Positions 8,597 through 17,224 of a DNA stretch of 64,000 nt are shown here, piece by piece. The DNA is taken from assembly GCA_030835135.1 (NCBI GenBank), contig JAUQWO010000079.1:62001-126000 (forward strand), written 5' to 3'. Position 1 is the stretch's first letter. Each line of letters starts with the position of its first letter. The position numbers were made by a program, and so were the translations under genes. Source of the DNA: Bacteroidota bacterium (GTDB lineage Bacteria; Bacteroidota; Ignavibacteria; UBA10030; UBA6906). The notes beneath the pieces are model-generated. The model worked only from the letters and a program-made list of their open reading frames with translations. It did not search any database and was not told the origin of the DNA.

Positions 8597-9448
8597 TCAA
8601 GGCGCTACATCATGGGCCGACGAGTCCACACGGGCAGTATCCGGCGTTGTGGCGGGAGGGATCTTGTACACCGGCTCGTCCGCCTCCTCCGCGGGGATCG
8701 CCTGCTCCTCGGCCGGGGTGATCTTGATCGGCTGGGGCTGTTCGCGCTTCCAGAAGTAGTAGAATGCAAAGGCAAGGAGTGCGATCGTTGCGACGATCGC
8801 GATACGGAGCGGCCATACTGTCCGTTTCTCCTCCGGGGGCGGCGGGGGAGCCGGCTGCCCGACCGGTTCCGCGGGCTTGCGGACCGCGCCGTTCTCCAAT
8901 CCGCTTTCATCGAAGACCAGCGTCTTCCTCCTGCTGAGTTCGAGCATCTGCAGCACCTTCAATTCGAACTCCCGTGCAAACCGATCGCGGTCGTCGATGA
9001 TGAACACGCGCCTGATCTCGGAAAGGGCCTTGTCGTACTCCTTCTTCAGCACATAGGAATGCGCACGTTGCAGGTACTGGTTCTTGAGCCACTGGCGTGC
9101 TGCGCGCACCTGTTCACGCTGCTCGGGAGCCGGTTCCGGCTGACCCGCCGTCTCCGGGGCCGGTGTTGGCGGAGCTTCCGCGGCGGTCGCATTTGCCACG
9201 ATCCCGGCGAGCGAGTCGATGATATCCTTCCGCTGGTCGTCGGTCAGCGTCCCTGATGCCAGATGCTCCTGGATCTGTTCGATCTGCCGTTCGAATGCGA
9301 GAATGAAGACGTTGCTGGGATCGAGCCCCCGTGCCTTGCGTATCGCCGTGAGAGCTTCCTGGATCGCTCCGGAACCCGCGTGGTCGCGCGCTTCCCCGAG
9401 AAGCCGGCGAACGAGCGCCTGTGCGTGGGCTTTGTCGTCGTTAGTCAT
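8597..9448 (-). CDS. Membrane-anchored TPR protein, paralogue of the TonB-like protein
   Basis: A 283-residue protein whose first 175 residues align along their length with the TonB-like protein at 5848-7224: the same first hairpin (EALTAIRKARGLDPSNVFIL against DALIRLRKIKAHYPQTTFFV), the same middle helix (QRKDIIDSLAG against QKKELLDSLPG) and the same second hairpin (LKNQYLQRAHSYVLKKEYDK against LKEQYFQHADEYLKKGAYGS). A membrane helix lies at about 211-232, followed by only 50 Pro/Glu-rich residues with no TonB fold. ATG 9448 overlaps the last bases of the GH31 gene (stop at 9441-9443), so the two are coupled. Longer in-frame sequence upstream lies inside GH31 and is rejected. Likely a partner or regulator of the TonB-like protein; the function is unproven. 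Confidence 0.75.
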   Translation of the reverse strand: MTNDDKAHAQALVRRLLGEARDHAGSGAIQEALTAIRKARGLDPSNVFILAFERQIEQIQEHLASGTLTDDQRKDIIDSLAGIVANATAAEAPPTPAPETAGQPEPAPEQREQVRAARQWLKNQYLQRAHSYVLKKEYDKALSEIRRVFIIDDRDRFAREFELKVLQMLELSRRKTLVFDESGLENGAVRKPAEPVGQPAPPPPPEEKRTVWPLRIAIVATIALLAFAFYYFWKREQPQPIKITPAEEQAIPAEEADEPVYKIPPATTPDTARVDSSAHDVAP

Positions 9449-11918
9449 GGTCGATCTCGATTCGTTGCGCTGTCCGCGCGTCCGTGCACCGCACCGTGAT
9501 CTCACGGGCTGAAGCGTCATACGCCCAGCCGGCAACACCGGGAACCGGCACGGCGGCGAGCTGGCCCACCACCGTCCCGTTGATATGCACTGCCGTCGGC
9601 GGCTTGTCCGCATCGACGATCCGTATCGCCAGTGTGCGGGTGGGCGGGAGGTATGAACCCTCCGCCGCGCCGATATCGATGATGAGGCGGGGGCCGATCC
9701 GCTGTTGTGCGTGCGTGCGCCGCAGCAGAACGCCCTTCTGGAAATCGAAGGATATCCCGTCGTCCTCGTAGTACGACTGTGTGGAGGTCCCGTTCGCCCG
9801 CAACGGATACACGGTGAGCGTCAGCGGGTCGATCGGTTGCTCGCCGGTGTGTTGCATCACCTGTTGAGACGGAAGGATGGCACCTTCGCGCACGTAGAGC
9901 GGGATGCGTTCCAGCGGTGCGGCCACCGTGGTGTCGCGGCCCCCCGTAACCGGCACGCCCGTCCAGAGATCGTACCAGGTTCCGTGAGGGAATCGCACCT
10001 CACGTGAACGGGCGTCCGCGGTGAGGACCGGCGCGACGAGGATATCACGTCCGAACAGGAAGCTGGACGATTCCTGCAGGAAGCGTCCGTCCGATGGATA
10101 CTCCAGGAGAAGCGGCCGCATGGCAGGGAGGCCGGTGGCGCTGGCTTCGGCCATGACGTTGTACATGTACGGGAGCAGACGATACCGCAGCTGGAGGCTT
10201 GCTCGGTTGATCGCGGTGAACGCCTCACCGTACTCCCATGGCTCCTTGTTCTTCTCGTTGATCACGGAGTGGGCGCGCATCAGCGGGGTGAAGACGCCGA
10301 GCTGCATCCACCGCGCGAACAGTTCACCGGATGGGTAGCCGATGAATCCGCCGATGTCGCTGCCGCAGAACGGCTGACCGGACAGGCCCCAGTTGAGACA
10401 CATCGTGAGGGCGAGGGAGAGGTGCTCCCACGAGGAGACGTTGTCTCCCGTCCACCCCGCGCTGTACCGCTGTCCACCCGCATACGAGGCACGGGTGAGG
10501 ACGAACGGGCGTTCGGCCGGATTATGGCGGAGGGCGCCTTCGTACGATGCCCGCGTCATCTGCATCCCGTAGACGTTGTGGTTCCTGGAATGCGGGGTGC
10601 GCAGCCCGCCGTCGTTGTGGATCACGTTCAGGTCGACGGTTTTCGTGGGCACATTGAAGACCGATGGCTCGTTCATGTCATTCCAGAATCCGCGCACGCC
10701 GGAGCGCACGAGATCCTCCATCTGATCGCCCCACCACCGCCGCCCACCCTCGGAGGAGAAGTCCGGGAATGCACACCGGCCCGGCCAGACATCCCCGTAG
10801 AACACCCGTCCGTCGGGGTAGGTGAGGAAGTGCTTTCCGGCAAGTCCGGTGGTGAATGCCGCATAGGTCGAATCGGCCTTGATGCCGGGGTCAAGGATGA
10901 CGGCAACGTGGAAGCCGTCCGCGGTGAGGTCCCGGAGCAACTGCTGGGGCGCGGGAAAATTCTTCGCGCTCCAGGTGAAGACGCGGTACCCTTCCATGTA
11001 GTCGATGTCGAGGTAGATCACATCACAGGGCATGGATCGTGAACGGAAACCCCGGGCGATCTCGCGGACCCGTGTGTCCGGCGCATAGCTCCACCGGCAC
11101 TGCTGGTAGCCGAGCGCCCAGCGCGGCGGCAGGGGCATGCGCCCGACGAGGGCCGTGAAGCGCTCGATCACCGTACGCGGGGCGGGGCCGGCGATGACAT
11201 AGTAATTGAGTTCTCCCCCCTCGGCGCCGAAGGCATACTGATCGCGGGATTCCTTGCCCATGTCGAAGGACGACCAGTACGTGTTGTCGAAGAAGACCCC
11301 GTGCGCTTTCCCGCCATCGACCGCCATGAAGAACGGGATCGATTGATACAACGGATCGGTGGTGGAGCCATACGCCGGGATGTCGGAATTCCACATCGTG
11401 ACCGCGCTGTTGCGCTTGTCCAGCGTTCCCGATTTCTCGCCAAGCCCGTAATAATGAGCGTCGGGAGGCATGCTCTGCCACACGCGCACGGAGGCCGTTG
11501 CCCCGGCCGTCCAGGCCATCCCCTTGTCCGGATGATCCTGTGTCAGGACCCTGCCGGTGGAATCGGTGATGGTGATCCGCACGGGCTTCTTGGTGATCGT
11601 CACCCGCAGTGCAGGTGTGGTGAGCGTGAGCGCCCCCGGGGCGTCGGCGAATTCGGTTGCCGGTGCCGGCCACCGTGCGGGGATCACGGCATGCGACACG
11701 TCAGGGGGGAGTTTCCCTGATGGTGATGGTGGGATGCAGCGGACGCGCGCGACATGGTCGCTGAGCAGGCTGACCTCGACCGTGGCGCCGGTTGCTTTCA
11801 GGATAACGGTGTTGCCCCCGCGTACGACGTACGAATCGGCGTTGCCGATGCTCTGCCATCCGGCCTCGAGCCGGAGTGCCATGAGGAGAAGGAGGGAACA
11901 CAACACAAGCCGTCGCAT
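9441..11918 (-). CDS. Exported GH31 alpha-glucosidase-family hydrolase
   Basis: An 825-residue glycoside hydrolase of family 31, which cleaves terminal alpha-glucosidic (or alpha-xylosidic) bonds with retention. A signal peptide (MRRLVLCSLLLLMALRLEAG) puts it in the periplasm or outside. The N-terminal beta-sandwich is followed by the barrel with nucleophile Asp414 in WNDMNEPSVF and acid/base Asp492 in WTGDNVSSWEH; the C-terminal beta-domains are present, so it is full length. ATG 11918 has AGGA at a proper distance; an ATG five codons earlier has none. It lies 22 bases after the MalK-like ATPase gene, so uptake and hydrolysis are co-expressed. Context argues for maltodextrin or starch oligomers as substrate, but GH31 specificity cannot be fixed by motif alone. 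Confidence 0.93.
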   Translation of the reverse strand: MRRLVLCSLLLLMALRLEAGWQSIGNADSYVVRGGNTVILKATGATVEVSLLSDHVARVRCIPPSPSGKLPPDVSHAVIPARWPAPATEFADAPGALTLTTPALRVTITKKPVRITITDSTGRVLTQDHPDKGMAWTAGATASVRVWQSMPPDAHYYGLGEKSGTLDKRNSAVTMWNSDIPAYGSTTDPLYQSIPFFMAVDGGKAHGVFFDNTYWSSFDMGKESRDQYAFGAEGGELNYYVIAGPAPRTVIERFTALVGRMPLPPRWALGYQQCRWSYAPDTRVREIARGFRSRSMPCDVIYLDIDYMEGYRVFTWSAKNFPAPQQLLRDLTADGFHVAVILDPGIKADSTYAAFTTGLAGKHFLTYPDGRVFYGDVWPGRCAFPDFSSEGGRRWWGDQMEDLVRSGVRGFWNDMNEPSVFNVPTKTVDLNVIHNDGGLRTPHSRNHNVYGMQMTRASYEGALRHNPAERPFVLTRASYAGGQRYSAGWTGDNVSSWEHLSLALTMCLNWGLSGQPFCGSDIGGFIGYPSGELFARWMQLGVFTPLMRAHSVINEKNKEPWEYGEAFTAINRASLQLRYRLLPYMYNVMAEASATGLPAMRPLLLEYPSDGRFLQESSSFLFGRDILVAPVLTADARSREVRFPHGTWYDLWTGVPVTGGRDTTVAAPLERIPLYVREGAILPSQQVMQHTGEQPIDPLTLTVYPLRANGTSTQSYYEDDGISFDFQKGVLLRRTHAQQRIGPRLIIDIGAAEGSYLPPTRTLAIRIVDADKPPTAVHINGTVVGQLAAVPVPGVAGWAYDASAREITVRCTDARTAQRIEIDHD

Positions 11919-11940
11919 GAGAGGTTCCTGCATGTCGGTG

Positions 11941-13044
11941 TCAGAGTGCCTGCTCGGTTGCGGCGTCGAACAGATGAATGCGGGAGAGATCGAACAGGAG
12001 CTCGCACGGTTTGCCGACCTCGGGTGCCTGCTCCGAGGCGATCCGGGCGACGAGGTGCGAAGCCGACCCGGACGAGAAGTAGATGAAGATCTCGTTGCCG
12101 ACCGGTTCAACGACCTCGACCGTGGCGGGTACCGTTGCCAGTGCGCCGACGCCTGAGGGCGGGTGAAGGTAGATATGTTCGGGGCGGATGCCGAGGGTCA
12201 CGTTCCCGTGCTGGCCCTGTCCCACGCGGGCGGCGAGCTCGGACGGGAGCGTGAGATGCGTCCACGCCGTCGTTTGCGTGAACGCGAGAGCGCCGTTTCG
12301 GGAGAGGGATCCCGGGATGAAGTTCATCGTCGGGCTGCCGATGAACCCTGCCACGAATTTATTGACGGGCCGGTGATAGATCGCGAGTGGCGCATCGACC
12401 TGCTGGACCACCCCGTCGCGCATGACGACGATGCGGTCGCCCATGGACATGGCCTCGATCTGGTCGTGGGTGACGTAGATCATGGTGGTCTTCAGGCGGT
12501 GATGCAGCCGTGAGATCTCGGTGCGCATCTGGACGCGCAGGTTCGCGTCGAGGTTGCTCAATGGTTCGTCGAAGAGGAATACCTTGGGTTGGCGGACGAT
12601 CGCGCGTCCGAGTGCGACACGCTGGCGTTGGCCACCGGAGAGGGCTTTGGGTTTGCGGTCGAGGTACGACTCGATCCCGAGGATCTTCGCGGCCTCGCGC
12701 ACGCGCTGGTCGATCTCCGCCTTCGGATACTTGCGGAGCTTGAGTCCGAAGGCCATGTTCTCGTACACGCTCATGTGTGGATAGAGCGCGTAGTTCTGGA
12801 ACACCATGGCGATGTCCCGGTCCTTGGGTGCCACATCGTTGACCACGCGGCCATCGATGCTGATGGTACCGCCGGAGATCTCTTCCAGACCGGCGATCAT
12901 GCGGAGGACGGTGGACTTCCCGCAGCCTGATGGGCCGACGAGGACGACGAATTCCTGATCGCGGATCGTGGTGGTAACTTCGCGGACAGCTGTGACCTTG
13001 CCTTCATAGACCTTGGACACCGAATCGAGCTTTACTTCGGCCAT
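11941..13044 (-). CDS. MalK/UgpC/MsmK-type sugar ABC transporter ATPase
   Basis: A 367-residue ATPase subunit of a carbohydrate ABC importer (CUT1 type). Visible motifs are Walker A GPSGCGKST, Q-loop VFQNYALYPH, signature LSGGQRQR, Walker B VFLFDEPLSNLD and the switch His in YVTHDQIEA. After residue 240 comes the OB-fold regulatory extension (ending in VELLF-like CELLFDLSRIHLFD), diagnostic of the MalK group. No permease gene adjoins it; the only matching MalEFG-like genes in the window lie 29 kb away (41974-44999), so it probably energises that importer in trans, as MsmK-type shared ATPases do. First gene of the leftward glucan operon, driven by the promoter at 13102-13130. Confidence 0.95.
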   Translation of the reverse strand: MAEVKLDSVSKVYEGKVTAVREVTTTIRDQEFVVLVGPSGCGKSTVLRMIAGLEEISGGTISIDGRVVNDVAPKDRDIAMVFQNYALYPHMSVYENMAFGLKLRKYPKAEIDQRVREAAKILGIESYLDRKPKALSGGQRQRVALGRAIVRQPKVFLFDEPLSNLDANLRVQMRTEISRLHHRLKTTMIYVTHDQIEAMSMGDRIVVMRDGVVQQVDAPLAIYHRPVNKFVAGFIGSPTMNFIPGSLSRNGALAFTQTTAWTHLTLPSELAARVGQGQHGNVTLGIRPEHIYLHPPSGVGALATVPATVEVVEPVGNEIFIYFSSGSASHLVARIASEQAPEVGKPCELLFDLSRIHLFDAATEQAL

Positions 13045-13101
13045 AGGGAAGATTCCTCTCTAGGGGAGCCAAACGTGCGCGGATGGGAGGTGCATACGAA
13101 G

Positions 13102-13130
13102 AATATATTAAGGAGGGCTGAGAAACACAA
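13102..13130 (-). promoter_or_regulatory. Putative promoter of the ATPase-GH31-TPR operon
   Basis: Read leftward, TTGTGT (13130-13125), a 17-bp spacer and TATATT (13107-13102), about 58 bases before the ATPase start codon. The second LacI-type site (13135-13148) lies just upstream of its -35 element. Confidence 0.55.
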
Positions 13131-13134
13131 GCTT

Positions 13135-13148
13135 TGGAAGGGGTTCCG
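13135..13148. promoter_or_regulatory. Probable second LacI-family operator
   Basis: TGGAAGGGGTTCCG keeps the half-sites and spacing of the perfect operator at 13231-13244 (TGGAA-N4-TTCCA) with one half-site mismatch. It abuts the -35 box of the leftward promoter. The centres of the two sites are 96 bp apart, about nine helical turns, which would permit looping. Confidence 0.55.
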
Positions 13149-13199
13149 GTCGGCGTGGAAGTCCGGATGGAAATGAAAGGGCACGGTCACAGATTTTGC

Positions 13200-13230
13200 T
13201 TGACTCGGGTGATGGAAAGGTGTACCTTTG
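13200..13230 (+). promoter_or_regulatory. Putative promoter of the lacI-type gene
   Basis: TTGACT (13200-13205), 17-bp spacer, TACCTT (13223-13228); the full TACCTTTG matches the Bacteroidota TAnnTTTG -7 motif. The perfect operator starts at the very next base, so a bound repressor would cover the transcription start. Confidence 0.65.
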
Positions 13231-13244
13231 TGGAAGCGCTTCCA
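13231..13244. promoter_or_regulatory. Perfect palindromic LacI-family operator
   Basis: TGGAAGCGCTTCCA is a perfect 14-bp palindrome with the central CG typical of LacI/GalR-family operators. It follows directly on the -10 element of the regulator's own promoter, which suggests autorepression. Confidence 0.75.
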
Positions 13245-13299
13245 GAGTTACCCCTGGGGTCCTCCCCGAAACCGATGTGTCACAGCAATGCTCTCCTCG

Positions 13300-14373
13300 A
13301 TGGGTGTTACGATCTATGATCTGGCCCGAGAAGCCGGCGTCGGTATCGGGACCGTGTCGCGGTGTCTGAATAACCACCCGCACGTCTCTCCCGCTACACG
13401 GGCCCGGGTCCTCTCCATCGTGAAGCGGCTCAATTATCAGCCGCATGCCGGAGCCCAGCGCCTCGCCTCCCGCCGCACCAACACGATCTCCGTCATCATC
13501 CCGTCGTTCACTAACTACTTCTACGTGCAGACCCTGCAGGGTGTGCAGGACGTTGCAGCGGACATCGGGATGGACCTCATGCTGTACGGTGTCAGTCATA
13601 CGGCACAGGTCGAACACTACCTCCGCCGCTCGCTCCACCGCGGCCACGTGGATGGCGTGCTGTTCTTCAGTATGATCCTGCCGGAGAGCTTTGTCGCGCG
13701 CTTCCAGCAGATGCGACTCCCCATGGTCCTCGTCGATGCCTATCACCCGGCGTTCGATTCGATCCGGGTCCAGAACAACGAAGGCGGCTACAGCGCCACG
13801 CATCACCTGCTTTCGCTCGGGCACCGGGATATTGCGATGATCAATGCGAGCCTCGACACCCAGCCGGCAAGGGAGCGGATGGACGGCTACCGGCGTGCGC
13901 TGGAAGGTGCGGGCATCCCGTTCCGCGAGGACCGCGTCATCATCTCGTCCGCGGGGAAGAATGACGGGTTCAATCGGGACGCCGGCCGCGATTCCATGCG
14001 TCGGCTGCTCACGACCACGTCGGGACCCGGCCGTCCGACCGCGGTCTTCATCGCCAGCGACGTCCAGGCCATCGGTGCATTGGAGGGAGCGCGTGCGGAA
14101 GGCGTGCGCATCCCGGAAGACCTCGCGGTGGTCTCGTTCGATGATATCGAACTTGCGCAGTACGCCGAGCTGACCACGATGCGGCAGCCGATGTATGAGA
14201 TCGGCCGGCTCGCGATGGAAAAATTGATCGCACGCATGAAAGATGCCGATGCCGCTCCCACGCTGTCGTCGTTCGTACCCGACCTCATCGTGAGGCGATC
14301 GTGCGGGGCCGCGGCCCATGCGCTTGCGGGCATTCCGGTCCCGTCCCAACCCGCACCGGTCCAGCATTCGTAA
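13300..14373 (+). CDS. LacI/GalR-family transcriptional regulator
   Basis: A 357-residue repressor. The N-terminal helix-turn-helix plus hinge is clear (TIYDLAREAGVGIGTVSRCLNN, then VLSIVKRLNYQPHAGAQRLAS), and the rest is a periplasmic-binding-protein-like effector domain (ISVIIPSFTNYFYVQTLQG ... AVVSFDDIELAQYAELTTMRQP). Start: ATG 13300 puts the HTH at residue 4 as usual; ATG 13288 is an equal alternative and neither has a Shine-Dalgarno sequence. It is divergent from the ATPase/GH31 operon and directly upstream of the TonB receptor gene, so it most likely represses alpha-glucan genes and is released by a maltose-type sugar (inference). The two TGGAA-N4-TTCC sites in the gap are the probable targets. 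Confidence 0.93.
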   Translation: MGVTIYDLAREAGVGIGTVSRCLNNHPHVSPATRARVLSIVKRLNYQPHAGAQRLASRRTNTISVIIPSFTNYFYVQTLQGVQDVAADIGMDLMLYGVSHTAQVEHYLRRSLHRGHVDGVLFFSMILPESFVARFQQMRLPMVLVDAYHPAFDSIRVQNNEGGYSATHHLLSLGHRDIAMINASLDTQPARERMDGYRRALEGAGIPFREDRVIISSAGKNDGFNRDAGRDSMRRLLTTTSGPGRPTAVFIASDVQAIGALEGARAEGVRIPEDLAVVSFDDIELAQYAELTTMRQPMYEIGRLAMEKLIARMKDADAAPTLSSFVPDLIVRRSCGAAAHALAGIPVPSQPAPVQHS

Positions 14374-14394
14374 TACAACAGGAGCCATTCACGC

Positions 14395-17223
14395 ATGAAC
14401 CTCCGTACCACGCTACTCCTCATCCTCGCCCTCGGTATCGCCGTGTCCGCCTTCGCTGGCAACACGGGGAAGATCGCGGGAATCGCGAAGGACGCGCAGA
14501 CAGGGGAGACCCTCGTCGGCGTGAACGTCGTCATCGAGGGGACGTCGATGGGCGCTGCCACGAACCTCGACGGCCAGTATGTCATCCTGAACGTGCCTCC
14601 GGGCAAATATACGCTGATCGCGTCCGCCGTGGGCTTCAATAAGAAGACCATCACGAACGTGTCGGTCTCCATCGACCTCACCACGACGATCGACTTCACG
14701 ATATCGTCGCAGGTCGTGGATGTTGGCGAGGAAGTGGTCGTCACGGCCGAGCGTCCGCTCGTCCAGCGGGACCTCACGGCGAAGACCGCGGTGGTCGGCG
14801 GCGACCAGATCGCGGCCCTGCCGGTGACCGAGGTGGCGCAGGTGCTGCAACTGCAGGCGGGCTTCGTCGCCGGCAGCCTGCGTGGCGGCCGCAAGGGCGA
14901 GGTCGCGTACTGGATCGACGGTGTGCCCGTGACCGACGGCTTCAACGGCTCGCAGATCGTCGAGGTGAACAAGAACCTCGTGCAGGAACTCCAGCTCGTC
15001 TCCGGCGCCTTCAATGCCGAATACGGACAGGCGATGTCCGGCATCGTCAATATCGCCACCAAGGAAGGGAGCCCGCGGTTCGCAGGCGGGGCGGGGGCGT
15101 ACATCGGACAGTACGTCACGACGTACAATGGCGATTCGTTGTTCCCGGGCCTCGGGTCATTCAAGCCCACCGCGATCCGGAATTTCGAAGCGAACTTGAG
15201 CGGGCCGGTCATCGGCGAAGACCTGACCTTCTTCATCAATGGCCGCTACATCTACTTCGACGGGTGGCGCAAGGGATACCGCCGGTACACGCCGTCCAAC
15301 ATCTCCTATACGGATGACATCACCCGTCAGTTCACGATGTACCGCGATGCATCAGGCCGCGGCGACAGCGCGGTGGTGCCCATGAACTGGAGCGAACGGT
15401 ACTACGGCCAGGGCAAGCTCACCTGGCGCATCTCGCCCGTGATCAAGCTCAACGCGAACTACATCTATGATTACAACAAGTCCCAGGCGTACGACCGGAA
15501 CTACTTCTACAATCCGGATGGCAAGGGCGTGGATATCAACGACAGCCATACCCTCATCATGCAATTGTCGCACACGCTCAGTTCTTCCACGTTCTATACC
15601 CTCGGCGCGTCATGGTTCCAGCGCGGATCGAAATACCGCCTGTACGATCTGACGTACGAGCCGGCGACCGACGGGTCGGGCGATCTCATCGAAGCACTCA
15701 ATCCCTCGGGTCCTCATTATGTGCATCCGAAACTGTTCCTGACGGACGATCCGTACAGCTTCTATACCGGCGGTACCGACATGGGCCGGTTCCGCCGCAC
15801 GACAACGACGAAGCTGGTGAAGCTGGATGTCTCCTCGCAGCTCGATTTCTCGAATCTGGTGAAGGCCGGCGCCGAGATCCGGTTGAACAATGTGTTCTAC
15901 GAGAACATCACGCTCCAGCCCATCGCAGAGCAGTCGGACATCAATCTGGCGACCGCGAACCCCTACATCCGGACGCGCATCCTCCCGCTCTCCTCGCTCT
16001 ATCATGACATGTACAATCACAGTCCGAAGGAGCTCTCGGCGTACATCCAGGACAAGATGGAGTTCAAGGACTTCATCCTGAATATCGGTATCCGTTTCGA
16101 CTACTTCGATCCCGATGGCTACGTCCTGAACGATGAGCACCCCGATGTGAATGATCCGTTGCACTCCACGTACACGGTGGACGATCCCAACATCTACAGC
16201 CCCATCAAGCCCGAGAATCGCGCGAAGTCGCTTGCCGAACGCATGACCTACTGGTACCGCAAGGCCAAGGCGAAGTGGCAGTTCAGCCCGCGCATCGGCG
16301 GCTCCTTCCCGATCACGGCGGAAGGCATCGTGCACTTCTCCTACGGGCACTTCTTCCAGGTGCCGCGGTTCGAACGGCTCTATGAGAACCCCGACTTCAA
16401 GATCGGATTCGGGACGGGGAATCAGGGCGTGGTCGGGAATGCAGACCTGGAACCGGAACAGACGATCAACGCCGAGATCGGCGTGCAGCAGCAGCTGGCG
16501 CCGGACCTCTCGGTGGACGTGACCGCGTACCTGCGTGACATCCGCGGCCTCACGGGCACGCGGGCAGACGAGATCATCGTCTTCGGCGGGAGCGCCAAGT
16601 ACAGCAAGTATGTGAACAGCGATTTCGGGTTTGTGAAGGGCATCGTGCTCACGTTGAACAAGCGATTCGGTGGCGGGTTCTCGGCCACGGTCGATTACAC
16701 GTATCAGGTGGCCAAGGGGAGTGCCTCGGACCCGCAGGAAGCCCGGAACGCGGTCGCGGGCGGTTCATTGCCGGAGGTCCAGCTCACGCCGCTCGGGTGG
16801 GACCAGCGTCACACGCTCAACATGACCGCATCGTATGCCGCACCGCACTGGGGTGTGAGCGCCATCGGTCAGTATGGTAGCGGCACGCCGTACACGCCGC
16901 GCCGTGCAGCGGACATCACGACACTCCTCACGAACAGCCAGTTGAAACCCGGCTTCTTCAACATTGACCTCCGTGCCTATTATGAGATCAAGGTCGATCC
17001 GTTCAACGTCGTGATCTTTGCACGTGCGTTCAATCTGCTGGACATCCGGAACGAAACGGACGTGTTCGATGACACCGGCCGTGCAGGCTTCACCACGGAT
17101 GAGGCCCGGGTCAGTCTGACGAATCCGCGCCAGCGCATCAATTCACTCGACGAGTGGTACCGGCGTCCGCAGAACTACTCGGAGCCCCGTCGTCTCGAAT
17201 TCGGCATGAATCTGGAGTTCTAG
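14395..17223 (+). CDS. TonB-dependent outer-membrane receptor
   Basis: A 942-residue outer-membrane receptor. Signal peptide at 1-20, then a carboxypeptidase-regulatory-like beta-sandwich (about 24-110: GKIAGIAKDAQTGETLVGVN ... PPGKYTLIASAVGF), a plug domain (about 115-230, including YWIDGVPVTDGF and SGIVNIATKEGS), and a 22-strand-type barrel ending in the aromatic terminus RRLEFGMNLEF. This is the SusC-like arrangement, but no SusD-type lipoprotein follows; the next genes encode a large secreted protein and a PorV-like protein. It would import oligosaccharides using TonB energy; the TonB-like protein at 5848 is the obvious local candidate (inference). AGGAG precedes the start. The 22-base gap to the regulator gene may allow read-through. 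Confidence 0.92.
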   Translation: MNLRTTLLLILALGIAVSAFAGNTGKIAGIAKDAQTGETLVGVNVVIEGTSMGAATNLDGQYVILNVPPGKYTLIASAVGFNKKTITNVSVSIDLTTTIDFTISSQVVDVGEEVVVTAERPLVQRDLTAKTAVVGGDQIAALPVTEVAQVLQLQAGFVAGSLRGGRKGEVAYWIDGVPVTDGFNGSQIVEVNKNLVQELQLVSGAFNAEYGQAMSGIVNIATKEGSPRFAGGAGAYIGQYVTTYNGDSLFPGLGSFKPTAIRNFEANLSGPVIGEDLTFFINGRYIYFDGWRKGYRRYTPSNISYTDDITRQFTMYRDASGRGDSAVVPMNWSERYYGQGKLTWRISPVIKLNANYIYDYNKSQAYDRNYFYNPDGKGVDINDSHTLIMQLSHTLSSSTFYTLGASWFQRGSKYRLYDLTYEPATDGSGDLIEALNPSGPHYVHPKLFLTDDPYSFYTGGTDMGRFRRTTTTKLVKLDVSSQLDFSNLVKAGAEIRLNNVFYENITLQPIAEQSDINLATANPYIRTRILPLSSLYHDMYNHSPKELSAYIQDKMEFKDFILNIGIRFDYFDPDGYVLNDEHPDVNDPLHSTYTVDDPNIYSPIKPENRAKSLAERMTYWYRKAKAKWQFSPRIGGSFPITAEGIVHFSYGHFFQVPRFERLYENPDFKIGFGTGNQGVVGNADLEPEQTINAEIGVQQQLAPDLSVDVTAYLRDIRGLTGTRADEIIVFGGSAKYSKYVNSDFGFVKGIVLTLNKRFGGGFSATVDYTYQVAKGSASDPQEARNAVAGGSLPEVQLTPLGWDQRHTLNMTASYAAPHWGVSAIGQYGSGTPYTPRRAADITTLLTNSQLKPGFFNIDLRAYYEIKVDPFNVVIFARAFNLLDIRNETDVFDDTGRAGFTTDEARVSLTNPRQRINSLDEWYRRPQNYSEPRRLEFGMNLEF

Positions 17224-17224
17224 C

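Noticed and set aside
13108-14388. Minus-strand open frame opposite the LacI-type regulator
   Set aside because: No recognisable domain, and it would cover the regulator, both operators and the promoters; the plus-strand protein is an unmistakable LacI member.
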